64,000 bases of DNA from assembly GCF_913060805.1 (NCBI RefSeq), contig NZ_CAJXTC010000013.1, positions 1 through 64,000 of the forward strand, in the 5' to 3' direction. A program made the translations under genes and the position numbers. Numbering within the stretch: position 1 is the first letter of the stretch; each line of letters opens with the position of its first letter. The notes under the pieces were generated by a model. That model saw only the letters and a list, made by a program, of their open reading frames with translations. It had not been told where the DNA came from and ran no database searches. This document shows, one piece after another, positions 53,379 to 62,290 of this stretch. The stretch is from an uncultured Draconibacterium sp. Its GTDB lineage: Bacteria > Bacteroidota > Bacteroidia > Bacteroidales > Prolixibacteraceae.

Positions 53379-54803
53379 ATGGAAATTATTACAAGATCCG
53401 GTAACAAAACAAACATCGATCAGCAGCTGATCGACGATTTTTGCACATCGTTAGGTGGAACATTGGTAACTGCTTCGGCTGACAACTACGACGAAGTTCG
53501 ACAAATTTGGAACGGTATGCACGACAAAAAACCGGCACTGATAGCACAGTGTTCGGGAGTGGCCGATGTGGTGGCATCGGTAAATTTTGCCCGCGAAAAC
53601 GACATCCTGTTTTCGGTGCGCGGCGGAGGGCACAACGTTGGTGGTAGTGCCACAAACGATGGCGGACTGATGATCGACCTATCGCAAATGAAAGGCATCC
53701 GTGTCGATCTCGAGAAAAAGACCGTTTATGCCCAAGGCGGCGTAACCATTGCCGATCTCGACCGCGAAACATCGATTTTCGGGTTGGTAGCTCCATCAGG
53801 AGTAGTTTCAACAACAGGAATTGCCGGATTAACACTGGGCGGTGGTTTGGGTCATCTGCGCAAAAAACACGGGCTGAGTATCGATAACCTGGTTTCGGTG
53901 GATGTGGTAACTGCCGACGGACAATTTATAACCGCCTGCGAAAAACAGAATTCCGATCTTTTTTGGGCCGTACGTGGCGGCGGCGGAAACTTTGGCGTGG
54001 TTACTTCTTTCCAGTATCAACTGCATCCGGTAGGGCCAATGGTAACCTTGTGTGCGCCTTTTTACCCGGCAGAAGAAGCCCCAGAATTATTGCCGGCATG
54101 GCAAAAATTTATGGATGAGTCGCCCGACGAAGTATCGTCGACTGCGATGTTCTGGACCATCCCTCCCGTTCCCGATTTCCCCGAAGAAGCGCATGGCAGA
54201 CGCGTGCTTATTCTTCTCGCTGTACATTGTGGCGATGTGGAAAAAGGCGAGCAAATGCTTAAACCTTTGCGCGAACTCAGCACACCACTGGTCGACCTGA
54301 GCACTCCTATACCGTGGACCGTACTGCAAACCATGTTCGATCCTTTCTTCCCGAAAGGCGAGCAGCTGTACTATTTTAAATCGAGATACATTAACCGGAT
54401 GGATACAAAAGCCATCGATGCCATTGTTCCAAAAGCAAGTAATCCGCCACAACCAATGGTGCTAATCGCGATCTGGCATATTGGAGGTGCCGTTAGCCGC
54501 GTAAAAGACGATGCCACTCCTTTCTCCGGCCGACAATCGAATTACCTGTTTAGTATCGATGCCATTTGGGCCGATGCCAGTGCGAATGACGAAGTGATCC
54601 GTTATGCCCGCGAGTTTCTGGATGACCTGAAGGAATTCTCTCCCGGTGGATTGTATGTGAACTTTGCCGGTTTGGGCGAAGAAGGTGTCGATCTGGTAAA
54701 ATCGGCTTACGGAAAAAACTACGAGCGTCTGTCGGTGATAAAAAAGAAATACGATCCGAACAATTTATTCCGCATCAACCAAAATATTAAGCCGGCGGAA
54801 TAG
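53379..54803 (+). CDS. FAD-linked oxidase, berberine-bridge type
   Basis: Seen: 474 aa from the ATG at 53379; an upstream frame opening at 53310 adds residues without family likeness. The PCMH-type FAD domain has RGGGHNVGG with H85, the probable covalent FAD link, and GIAGLTLGGGLGHLRKKHG without the second Cys used for bicovalent FAD. The C-terminal BBE motif is YVNFAGLGEEG...YDPNNLFRINQNI. Known: relatives oxidise sugars, alkaloids or other secondary alcohols with O2. It has no signal peptide, so it is likely cytoplasmic. It may be controlled by paralogue B. Confidence 0.88.
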   Translation: MEIITRSGNKTNIDQQLIDDFCTSLGGTLVTASADNYDEVRQIWNGMHDKKPALIAQCSGVADVVASVNFARENDILFSVRGGGHNVGGSATNDGGLMIDLSQMKGIRVDLEKKTVYAQGGVTIADLDRETSIFGLVAPSGVVSTTGIAGLTLGGGLGHLRKKHGLSIDNLVSVDVVTADGQFITACEKQNSDLFWAVRGGGGNFGVVTSFQYQLHPVGPMVTLCAPFYPAEEAPELLPAWQKFMDESPDEVSSTAMFWTIPPVPDFPEEAHGRRVLILLAVHCGDVEKGEQMLKPLRELSTPLVDLSTPIPWTVLQTMFDPFFPKGEQLYYFKSRYINRMDTKAIDAIVPKASNPPQPMVLIAIWHIGGAVSRVKDDATPFSGRQSNYLFSIDAIWADASANDEVIRYAREFLDDLKEFSPGGLYVNFAGLGEEGVDLVKSAYGKNYERLSVIKKKYDPNNLFRINQNIKPAE

Positions 54804-55474
54804 TCTGGGGAGCGGCTTTAAAAGGATTTCCACGCGAAAGAGGTGCAGGCGATTTTAACTTCGCTAATTGCGGCGCATAGAACTCCTCTGCCCTGATCAG
54901 CTTTTGCGGATGCGCCTTTCCCGTTTGTCCTTTTACCCCGGATTTCCCGCTTCGTCTACCGACGAATCGTTCATCCGGGGTTACCAAAATCGAATCCCTA
55001 CGGGATTATTTTATACCTGATAACAGGACCAAAGGTCCGAAACGTTTAAGCGTTGTCCGTAAGGGCAACGACTGGGGAGATTGCTTCTACCACGCGAAAG
55101 CCCCGAAGCTTCGGGGGCGCGGGAACGGTGCTTTTGCACCGTCCTTTTGGGCGGTGTTATTGAAAATTACGGCGCATAAAACTCCCCTGCCCTGATCGGC
55201 TTTTGCTGATGCGCCTTTTTCCGTTTGTCCTTTTACCCCCGGATTTCCCGCTTCGTCTACCGACGAATCGTTCATCCGGGGTTACCAAAATCGAATCCCT
55301 ACGGAATTATGCACTTCGCCAGGCTGACGGACAGAGGATTAAAACCAGACAACACAGCAAATCCTTCCTACAAAACCTATAGGATAACTTTTATTCCGAA
55401 ATATTCGTAAGAAGAGTTACGTCCATTTTCAGTTGTGGAAAAACCAGACTTTTATTAACCAAAAATTACCAATT
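54804..55474. repeat. Composite dispersed repeats (A1, B1, A2)
   Basis: No gene is present. Unit A occurs at 54871-55009 and 55170-55310, a direct repeat of about 140 bases. Each copy holds CCCCGGAT...ATCCGGGG arms and an inner TTCGTC/GACGAA hairpin. Unit B lies between them at 55022-55133. Relatives of both occur at 58378-58412 (A, partial) and 58522-58627 (B). Similar reading frames on the minus strand in both A units are by-products of the repeat. Confidence 0.8.
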
Positions 55475-56056
55475 ATGAAAAATTTCAAAAAATTGCTGTG
55501 TCTGGTTTTTTGCGTCAGCCTGTGTTTTGCTTGTGCAGATTTTAACGAAGATGTTACGAACGACCTGAAAAGTGGGAAGTACGGCTCCGGCAAAGATGGA
55601 GATGTAAAAATGGTAACTGTGCCATTTAAAGCGCATTACCTGGGAACCTATATGGAACCGGGAGACAAATGTCCCGGCACCACCAATGTTATAGTTGACG
55701 GAGTGGGTGAAGGAACACACGTGGGAGTTTCCACCGTTCATTTCGATTTTTGTATTCTTGGCGCAACAGCTAGTGGAGATTCTATTTTTTATGGCAATAC
55801 CGACGCCTACATTGTTGCCGACAACGGAGACTCTTTATTTATCTCAGTAGAAGGAGCTGTAGTTTCACCGCCTCTGGAAGATCACCCGGATTATGTGGTG
55901 AATTACTGGAGAGATCCGTTTGTGATTTTAGGCGGTACCGGACGATTTGAAGGAGCCACAGGAGAAGGAATGTCGGACGATTACAACAGTACGGAAGATG
56001 GCTACTCTCACCATAACTGGGAAGGCACCATAACAATGCTTAAAGGAAAAAGATAA
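55475..56056 (+). CDS. Lipoprotein with allene-oxide-cyclase-like barrel fold
   Basis: Seen: 193 aa from the ATG at 55475 with lipobox-like CFAC (C20). A beta-rich domain ends in VILGGTGRFEGATGEG and a GTITMLKG strand. Known: the GGTGRFxGATGxG turn occurs in dirigent/allene-oxide-cyclase-like barrels and in many uncharacterised Bacteroidota lipoproteins. No enzymatic residues are evident. It stands alone; a terminator follows. Confidence 0.7.
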   Translation: MKNFKKLLCLVFCVSLCFACADFNEDVTNDLKSGKYGSGKDGDVKMVTVPFKAHYLGTYMEPGDKCPGTTNVIVDGVGEGTHVGVSTVHFDFCILGATASGDSIFYGNTDAYIVADNGDSLFISVEGAVVSPPLEDHPDYVVNYWRDPFVILGGTGRFEGATGEGMSDDYNSTEDGYSHHNWEGTITMLKGKR

Positions 56057-56081
56057 ATAGCTGATTCTTATACCCCAATAC

Positions 56082-56113
56082 AAAAGGCTTGACTACTGGT
56101 TAAGCCTTTTTTT
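56082..56113. terminator. Bidirectional terminator overlapping the MFS stop codon
   Basis: AAAAGGCTT(G) and (T)AAGCCTTTT form a stem with T-runs in both directions. It separates the lipoprotein (plus strand) from the MFS gene (minus strand, ends 56100). Confidence 0.8.
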
Positions 56114-57149
56114 GTTTCAACAAGGTCCGAAGTCCGAAGTAAAAGAACAGCAAGGCAAAAAGTATGAAAATTAAAATTACCCAATCCACCTGAAACCATC
56201 CTTTGTATTCGGTGTACGTTGGAACGGCACCTAAAAAAAGTGCCAGTGTGGTTAAACCAAATGAAAATCCGGCTTTACCCGGTAGCGTATTCGAAATAGC
56301 CACCAGCGTAACCGGCATGGTAAAGTTAAAGACCAAAGCGCCGATCACCCCCAAAACAACATACGAACTTCCGAACGACAACAGCGGTAAAGCCAGTAAT
56401 AAACCGAAAATGCCGGTTTTCATCCAGCCAAATTTATCCGCCAGAATTCCACCAAATGCTTTGCCCAATGCAACCACTGCGGTCAATAAGACCAATAAAT
56501 ACACATTTGATTTCCAAGGGAAGTTTACCGTTAATCCCACAACCGACCGTATGGCGATCGACAGAAGTAACAGGACGACTACCAACACAAAATAGTTTAT
56601 TTTTTTCACCGGATTTTGGGGCACCGAATACGCCGGAACTTTTGTAAACAGCAACAACAGGGCGAACAAAAGTAAAGCCGCCGGGAAAACAAATAAGTAC
56701 ATTTTTACGGGAGAAGTTGCCAGGTAAATTCCCAGGGCTAAACCAACTCCGCCGGGCGCAACAAAAATACCCGGATACTTTGCTTTTTGATGATCGATGT
56801 TTAAAGCGATTTGTCCGCCGCCAACATGAAACAGCGCATTACCAAAACCTGCCAAAACGATTGCAAAAGCCGGGGTTCGCAAAAAGAACCAGGCCGCCAA
56901 TACAATCAGCACGCCGGTAATTGCCGCTAACTTGGGTTGCTCATATTTATCGAGCAACCAGCCCAGTGGCACCTGCAATACAAAAGCCAGTGCATTGTAC
57001 AAAATAATATAGCTTAATAATCCTGACCGAACATCTACAGCGCCCAATAACAAAAAGGCGCACGATGCATCAACCAGTGCATGACACAAGCCATAAACTA
57101 TCAAAAAATTAGTGATAACAGAAGTACTGCTGCTTTGGATTTTAGGCAT
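56100..57149 (-). CDS. Major facilitator superfamily transporter
   Basis: Seen: 349 aa from the ATG at 57149; a TTG 30 bases upstream is possible. About ten or eleven hydrophobic helices, with a GWLLDKYEQPKLA loop between helices 2 and 3, the usual MFS motif-A position, and LADKFG in the second half. It is shorter than the usual 400 aa for MFS. Substrate unknown. It is isolated between terminators and the DUF lipoprotein gene. Confidence 0.8.
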   Translation of the reverse strand: MPKIQSSSTSVITNFLIVYGLCHALVDASCAFLLLGAVDVRSGLLSYIILYNALAFVLQVPLGWLLDKYEQPKLAAITGVLIVLAAWFFLRTPAFAIVLAGFGNALFHVGGGQIALNIDHQKAKYPGIFVAPGGVGLALGIYLATSPVKMYLFVFPAALLLFALLLLFTKVPAYSVPQNPVKKINYFVLVVVLLLLSIAIRSVVGLTVNFPWKSNVYLLVLLTAVVALGKAFGGILADKFGWMKTGIFGLLLALPLLSFGSSYVVLGVIGALVFNFTMPVTLVAISNTLPGKAGFSFGLTTLALFLGAVPTYTEYKGWFQVDWVILIFILFALLFFYFGLRTLLKQKKA

Positions 57150-57247
57150 TATACGAGGCTGATTTTTCAGTTTTTCCAAATGTACCGATTATAAACCGGG
57201 TGGAGATGAAAACTGCGGAAAGATAATCCGGCTTAATTAACTAATAA

Positions 57248-57811
57248 TTACCACTCCCACTGAAGAATATTTTCCTCATCGATAAAACCAAAATTCGAGA
57301 TGGTATGTGTACTTGTAACTTCGGAGATGCTGTTCACCCCATCCACATCGGTCGTATCCATGTAGGAAGTAACCACGGCATGTTCTTCATTTACCGCCAG
57401 GCTAAAAACTTCGTCATCGTATATAAACCGAATTGTACCATCGTCCTCAATTTTCAGCACTTCAAACGAGTCGTTCTCAAAAGGTATTTCGTAAACACCG
57501 GTAAGCCCACTGGCACAACCACCACCTGCTGTACCCGATAAACAGGCTCCTCCCCCGTAAATAAATTTGAGGTTTTTATTAATCTCGAAATCAATGATGC
57601 CATTTAGAGTATTCAGGTCCTCATCGTAGCGATAAGTAGGAAAATCAATTTGTAACGACGGTGGTTCGGGGCCGGAAATCAATACCCCGTCAACTTGAGT
57701 AAAACCTTCAACAAACAGATAAGACATGGGCTCATCATCTTCGTTATCGAAAATACAGGCTCCGAGTGGAAGCAAAAGGGTGAGGATAAACAACAGTTTG
57801 TAATTTTTCAT
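57248..57811 (-). CDS. Hypothetical lipoprotein
   Basis: Seen: 187 aa with lipobox LGAC (C19), an acidic DNEDDEP stretch, a Cys/Gly-rich segment (GGACLSGTAGGGCASG) and predicted beta strands. No family was recognised. It stands 98 bases from the MFS gene on the same strand. Surface location is likely from the lipobox and acidic tail. Confidence 0.7.
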   Translation of the reverse strand: MKNYKLLFILTLLLPLGACIFDNEDDEPMSYLFVEGFTQVDGVLISGPEPPSLQIDFPTYRYDEDLNTLNGIIDFEINKNLKFIYGGGACLSGTAGGGCASGLTGVYEIPFENDSFEVLKIEDDGTIRFIYDDEVFSLAVNEEHAVVTSYMDTTDVDGVNSISEVTSTHTISNFGFIDEENILQWEW

Positions 57812-57894
57812 GTTCGGAAATGTTTATTTGCTCTTTTGAGTACGTGTGATAAAAGTAAATATTGTTTACGTAAAACAAAAGTGAACATGGAGGA

Positions 57895-58311
57895 TTAGTT
57901 TATCGCACCAACGGGGGCTTTATAAATAACAACCGACTGTACCGCAATATCGTGAATGGCTTTTGCCTTTTTATTGCCGCTTACGGTGATTAGTGAAAGC
58001 CAGCCCAGCAAAGCTTTTATGATGTAGCGAACTATAGCCAGCGGGAAAAGAATATTCTTCTCCGGGTTATTGGCTCGTTTTACCCGGATACCAACCAGAA
58101 AATGACCGATCGTTCCACCGAAAGTGCTGGTAAAAATCGGGTCGTAAAGCAGGAAAATAAATACAAATGCCGCTAGCCGCAAAAAATATGGAACGTTATC
58201 AAATTGATCGAACAAATCAACAATACCCAGCATAAAAACAAGCAACAATACTGAATCGACAATTACTGCTTTTACTCGTACAAAAACTCCGGGGTAGTTT
58301 TGATTTTCCAT
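57895..58311 (-). CDS. RDD-family membrane protein
   Basis: Seen: 138 aa with three hydrophobic helices. An N-terminal VRVKAVIVDSVLL (the Arg-Asp pattern of RDD proteins) is followed later by GGTIGHFLVGIRVKRAN. Known: RDD proteins are small, mostly uncharacterised membrane proteins, some linked to ion transport. The 83-base gap to the hypothetical lipoprotein carries no gene. Confidence 0.78.
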   Translation of the reverse strand: MENQNYPGVFVRVKAVIVDSVLLLVFMLGIVDLFDQFDNVPYFLRLAAFVFIFLLYDPIFTSTFGGTIGHFLVGIRVKRANNPEKNILFPLAIVRYIIKALLGWLSLITVSGNKKAKAIHDIAVQSVVIYKAPVGAIN

Positions 58312-58883
58312 TTTTATTTATTGGTATTTCTTTTTGGGTGTGAATTACAGATTTTTGCACTGTCCTTCAGGACAGTGATCCGGTGTTACCAAAATCAAAT
58401 CTCTTCGGGATTGTCTTTGATTTGCTTGTGACTAATTTCCACCCGCCTGCTTTGTCATTGCTAATCTTTCATCGCCCTTACGGACGATGCTGAAATGTAC
58501 CGGGGCCTTGCCCCTAAAACGAACAGGGCCAAAGGTCCGGCAAATCAAAGCGTTGTCCGCAAGGGCAACGACTGGGGAGATTGCTTCGCGCAAGCCCCGA
58601 AGTTTCGGGAGCACGGTAGCGGTGTTTAGTTCAAATCAGGCTCAAGCTGAACCTTTTATTGTAAGTTCTCGTAATTTAATTTCTGTTAGCTTTTGTAACT
58701 TAAAGTATTAAGTCATTAGCAACGATGAAGAGTTGATTGAATGAACCACTTTATACAAAAACTTGTTTCATACATCTAAATTGGTGTTATAAGCCAAAGT
58801 TTAGGGTTCCACATACAAGAATTATAACCTCGCATTTTCAGAAATGTGATAATGCGGTTAAAAACCATACAAAATCTATAACT
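58312..58883. repeat. Gene-free region with repeat units A3 and B2
   Basis: A3 (58378-58412) matches the ATCCGG-GTTACCAAAATC end of unit A. B2 (58522-58627) matches B1 over AACAGG-CCAAAGGTCCG and the GCGTTGTCCG to GATTGCTTC block. The order A-B is the same as at 54.9-55.1 kb. The remainder upstream of 58884 shows no gene; an in-frame ATG at 58737 is not used because a signal peptide begins at 58884. Confidence 0.65.
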
Positions 58884-61800
58884 ATGAAATATTGTCTACT
58901 CCTTTTGTCCTTACTACTAGCTTTTCAAACGTATAGCCAATCGCCCATCATGCAACCCACGATCTCGCCTGATGGCTCTGAAATAGCCTTCAGTTTTCAA
59001 GGTGATATCTGGATAGCGAAAGCCACAGCAGAAAATCCCAAACGCCTTACCTTACACGAAGCCTATGAAGGAAATCCTGTATGGTCTGATGATGGAAAAC
59101 AAGTGATTTTTTCAAGCGATCGTTTTGGGAACAATGACCTGTTTAAGATTGCTGCCGCTGGTGGAACGCCAATACGTCTTACCTATAACTCTGCCAATGA
59201 TCTACCTGCCAGTATCATGCCAAATGGCGCTATACTTTTTAACACTGGTAGAAATTACCTACAGATAGAAAGAGAACCGGAAATATATATTTTAAAAGAA
59301 GGAGCTGCTACTGAAACGCGCTTTATGGACGCCCTTGGTTCAGAACCGGTTAGTTCTCCGGACGGAACAAAAATTGCTTTTGTACGTGGTACTTGCAGAA
59401 TCGCAAGAGAAGCATACAATGGTCCTGCCAATCGTGATATATGGGTGTACGACATTACAAAAGACGAATACCAGCAAATAACCACTCATGGTACCAATGA
59501 TTTTGCCCCCCAATGGCTAAACAATAACGAGCTTGTTTTTATTTCGGGTAGAAACGGTCGTTATAACATTTACAAAGCTGACGAAAGTGGAACCATGAGC
59601 CTGCTAACCAATGAAAAGGACTTCGGGATATTTTCATTTTCATTAAGCAGAGAAAGCAACAAAATAGCCTATCAAACTGCAAAGCAATCATTTATTTTTA
59701 ACCTGTCTGACAATACAAAGACAGCCATAAACGTGGATATTGCTACCGATTACCGATTCGACCCGGTAGTAAAAGAAAATACGAAGAACAAAGTGGATGA
59801 ATTTGCTTTGTCTCCAAATGGTAAGTTTATCGCTTACAGTGTTCGGGGAGAACTGTTTGTCACCCGTAATGACAGCGAAGATGATAAAGCGGTGCGCCTG
59901 ACAAATACCTCTGCGCGCGATATTAATCCGGTGTGGTTAAACGATGAAACATTGCTGTTTATTTCAGATGCTGAAGGCCAAAATGACTTATACATGCTTA
60001 CCTCAACCGACGAGGAAGTAAAAGACTTATTTTACTCTTTCAAAAGAGAAATAACGCGATTAACCAAAACAACCGAAGAAGAAAGCAAGCCATTAGTCAG
60101 CCCTGATGGCGAGAAGGTGGCTATACTTCAGGGACGTGGAACATTAATAGTATTTTCTATAGATAAATCGGGAAATCTTGGTGATAGTAAAATCCTTCTT
60201 GACGATTGGGCTACCCCAAACGGAATTACCTGGTCACCCGACAGCAAATGGCTGGCCTATAGCAAACCCGATTTAGACTTTAACAACGAAGTATTTATTC
60301 ATGCGGCTGATAATAGTCAGGCCCCGGTAAATGTTAGCATGCACCCAAAAAGGGATGCCAATCCGGTATGGAGTAAAGACGGCAGCAAACTGGGATTTGT
60401 TTCCGAAAGAAATAATGGCGATAGCGACATTTGGTTTGTCTGGCTAAAAAAGGAAGATTGGGAAAAATCCAAAGCAGAATGGACCCGAAATGAAAAAGAA
60501 GCTAAAGACAAAACCCCTGAAAAAGATAAAAAAGAAGAGGATAACAAAGGAGACGATACAGAAGATAAACAAGAAAAGGAAAAAGATATTGAGATTGACT
60601 TCGATAAAATGTACCAACGCATAGTACAGGTGACCAAGTTTGCGGGTGGTGAAACCGATTTTGCCTTTGATGACAAAGGGGAATTTATTTATTATACCAA
60701 CGGAGCAGTGCGCAGGTTAGACTATGTTATTGATAGAAGTCTGTTCAAAATAAAATGGGATGGCAGCGATAAAAAAGAAATAAAAGGAATAAAAAACCCT
60801 ACCGGTTTGCAAACAACACCGTTAAAGGGGAAACTCTATTTTAAGCAAGAAAGTGGAGTGATAAGCGCACTCGATTTGAAATCAGATAAAATTGAAAAAC
60901 TTTCGGTAAGCTCAGAATTGAGAATACGGTACAAGGAAGAACTCTCTCAAATATTTGAGGAAGGTTGGAGAACATTAGGGGCAGTCTTCTACGATCCACA
61001 ATTTCATGGTCAGGATTGGGAAGCACTAAAAGCAAACTACAAGCCCATTGCATTAGCAGCTTCTTCGAAACAAGATTTTCGATGGTTCTTTAATTTGATG
61101 CTTGGTCAGCTGAATGCCTCACACATGGGACTTTATGGTGATAATCCGCAAAAAGAGACCCAGAGAGAACTGACAGGGAAAATAGGAATCGAAGGGGAAG
61201 CAGTACAAGAAGGATTTAAAATTTCCAGAATTGTAGCAAACAGTCCGGCAGACCGGGAGGAAAGCAAACTAAAAATTGGCGATATCATTACAGCCGTGAA
61301 TATGGAAGCAGTAGTACCAACAGCCAACTTTTTTGCCTTAATGGAGGGCACTTCTAATGAAAGAACCTTATTAAACATTAAACGAGGAGAACAAAATGAG
61401 GAAATTCTAATTTGGCCCGGTACATCTTTGGGAGCAGAATTGTATGACGAATGGGTTGAAGCAAGAAGAGCACTGGTAGATGAATACTCAAATGGCAAAT
61501 TAGGCTACCTGCACATTCAGGGCATGAACTGGACTTCGTTTGAGCGTTTTGAAAGAGAATTAATGGCTGCCGGTTATGGCAAAGAAGGTATTGTTATTGA
61601 TGTACGCTACAACGGCGGCGGATGGACAACCGATTACCTAATGACAGTATTAAGCGTGAGGCAACATGCCTATACTGTACCAAGAGGTGCCTCAGAAAAT
61701 CCTTCTGAACAACATAAAGACTTTAGATCGTACTACCCATTTGGAGAGCGTTTACCTTTAACAGCCTGGACAAAACCATCTATTGCTTTATGTAACGAAG

Positions 61801-62099
61801 CCTCCTACTCCAATGCCGAAATTTTTTCACATGCGTATAAAACACTGGGGCTGGGCACTTTAGTTGGACAGCCAACCTTTGGCGCTGTAATTTCAACTGG
61901 TTCAACCAGATTACAGGATGGATCCAGGTTGCGTTTACCCACCAGAGGTTGGTATGTGAAAGCCACAGATGAAAACATGGAAAACGGCCCGGCTGTACCA
62001 AACATACTGGTTGAAAACCCTCCGGCTTATAAAGCAAAAAATGTAGATCCTCAACTAAAAAAAGCAGTGGAGCAGCTCATTAGTGAAATGGAAAAGTGA
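58884..62099 (+). CDS. Tricorn-type serine protease (S41 family), secreted
   Basis: Seen: 1071 aa from the ATG at 58884 with a signal peptide (MKYCLLLLSLLLAFQTYS). Beta-propeller repeats of TolB/WD type run to about 560 (SPDGSEIAFSFQGDIW, NPVWSDDG), followed by a Lys/Glu-rich linker (about 530-570), a second part, a PDZ domain (about 765-840) and an S41 domain (about 855-1060). The catalytic His is in NASHMGLYG (H747) and the nucleophile in NEASYSNAE (S976), with DVRYNGGG before it. Known: tricorn proteases degrade peptides from other proteases. Here the signal peptide makes it periplasmic or secreted. It is followed by a SusC-type receptor. Confidence 0.92.
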   Translation: MKYCLLLLSLLLAFQTYSQSPIMQPTISPDGSEIAFSFQGDIWIAKATAENPKRLTLHEAYEGNPVWSDDGKQVIFSSDRFGNNDLFKIAAAGGTPIRLTYNSANDLPASIMPNGAILFNTGRNYLQIEREPEIYILKEGAATETRFMDALGSEPVSSPDGTKIAFVRGTCRIAREAYNGPANRDIWVYDITKDEYQQITTHGTNDFAPQWLNNNELVFISGRNGRYNIYKADESGTMSLLTNEKDFGIFSFSLSRESNKIAYQTAKQSFIFNLSDNTKTAINVDIATDYRFDPVVKENTKNKVDEFALSPNGKFIAYSVRGELFVTRNDSEDDKAVRLTNTSARDINPVWLNDETLLFISDAEGQNDLYMLTSTDEEVKDLFYSFKREITRLTKTTEEESKPLVSPDGEKVAILQGRGTLIVFSIDKSGNLGDSKILLDDWATPNGITWSPDSKWLAYSKPDLDFNNEVFIHAADNSQAPVNVSMHPKRDANPVWSKDGSKLGFVSERNNGDSDIWFVWLKKEDWEKSKAEWTRNEKEAKDKTPEKDKKEEDNKGDDTEDKQEKEKDIEIDFDKMYQRIVQVTKFAGGETDFAFDDKGEFIYYTNGAVRRLDYVIDRSLFKIKWDGSDKKEIKGIKNPTGLQTTPLKGKLYFKQESGVISALDLKSDKIEKLSVSSELRIRYKEELSQIFEEGWRTLGAVFYDPQFHGQDWEALKANYKPIALAASSKQDFRWFFNLMLGQLNASHMGLYGDNPQKETQRELTGKIGIEGEAVQEGFKISRIVANSPADREESKLKIGDIITAVNMEAVVPTANFFALMEGTSNERTLLNIKRGEQNEEILIWPGTSLGAELYDEWVEARRALVDEYSNGKLGYLHIQGMNWTSFERFERELMAAGYGKEGIVIDVRYNGGGWTTDYLMTVLSVRQHAYTVPRGASENPSEQHKDFRSYYPFGERLPLTAWTKPSIALCNEASYSNAEIFSHAYKTLGLGTLVGQPTFGAVISTGSTRLQDGSRLRLPTRGWYVKATDENMENGPAVPNILVENPPAYKAKNVDPQLKKAVEQLISEMEK

Positions 62100-62290
62100 T
62101 GAGCAAATAAACAAACTGAAGCAATACCATTATCCATGGCGAGGCAATATTCAAGTGTGCGTATAAAAACAATGCCGTGACTAACGTAATTGAAACAAAA
62201 AAATCATTAATGCTGTATAATTATTCTATTGTATAAATGCACTTAATAGTGCGATACTTATTTATTTACTAATCTAACAATCTAATTCCA

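Noticed and set aside
54787-55275. Two similar minus-strand reading frames (54787-54987, 55087-55275)
   Set aside because: Their likeness comes from the direct A repeat; no coding-like pattern or start signal is seen.
54804-58883. Insertion sequence or integron
   Set aside because: No transposase or integrase reading frame and no target-site duplication are visible; only dispersed repeats.
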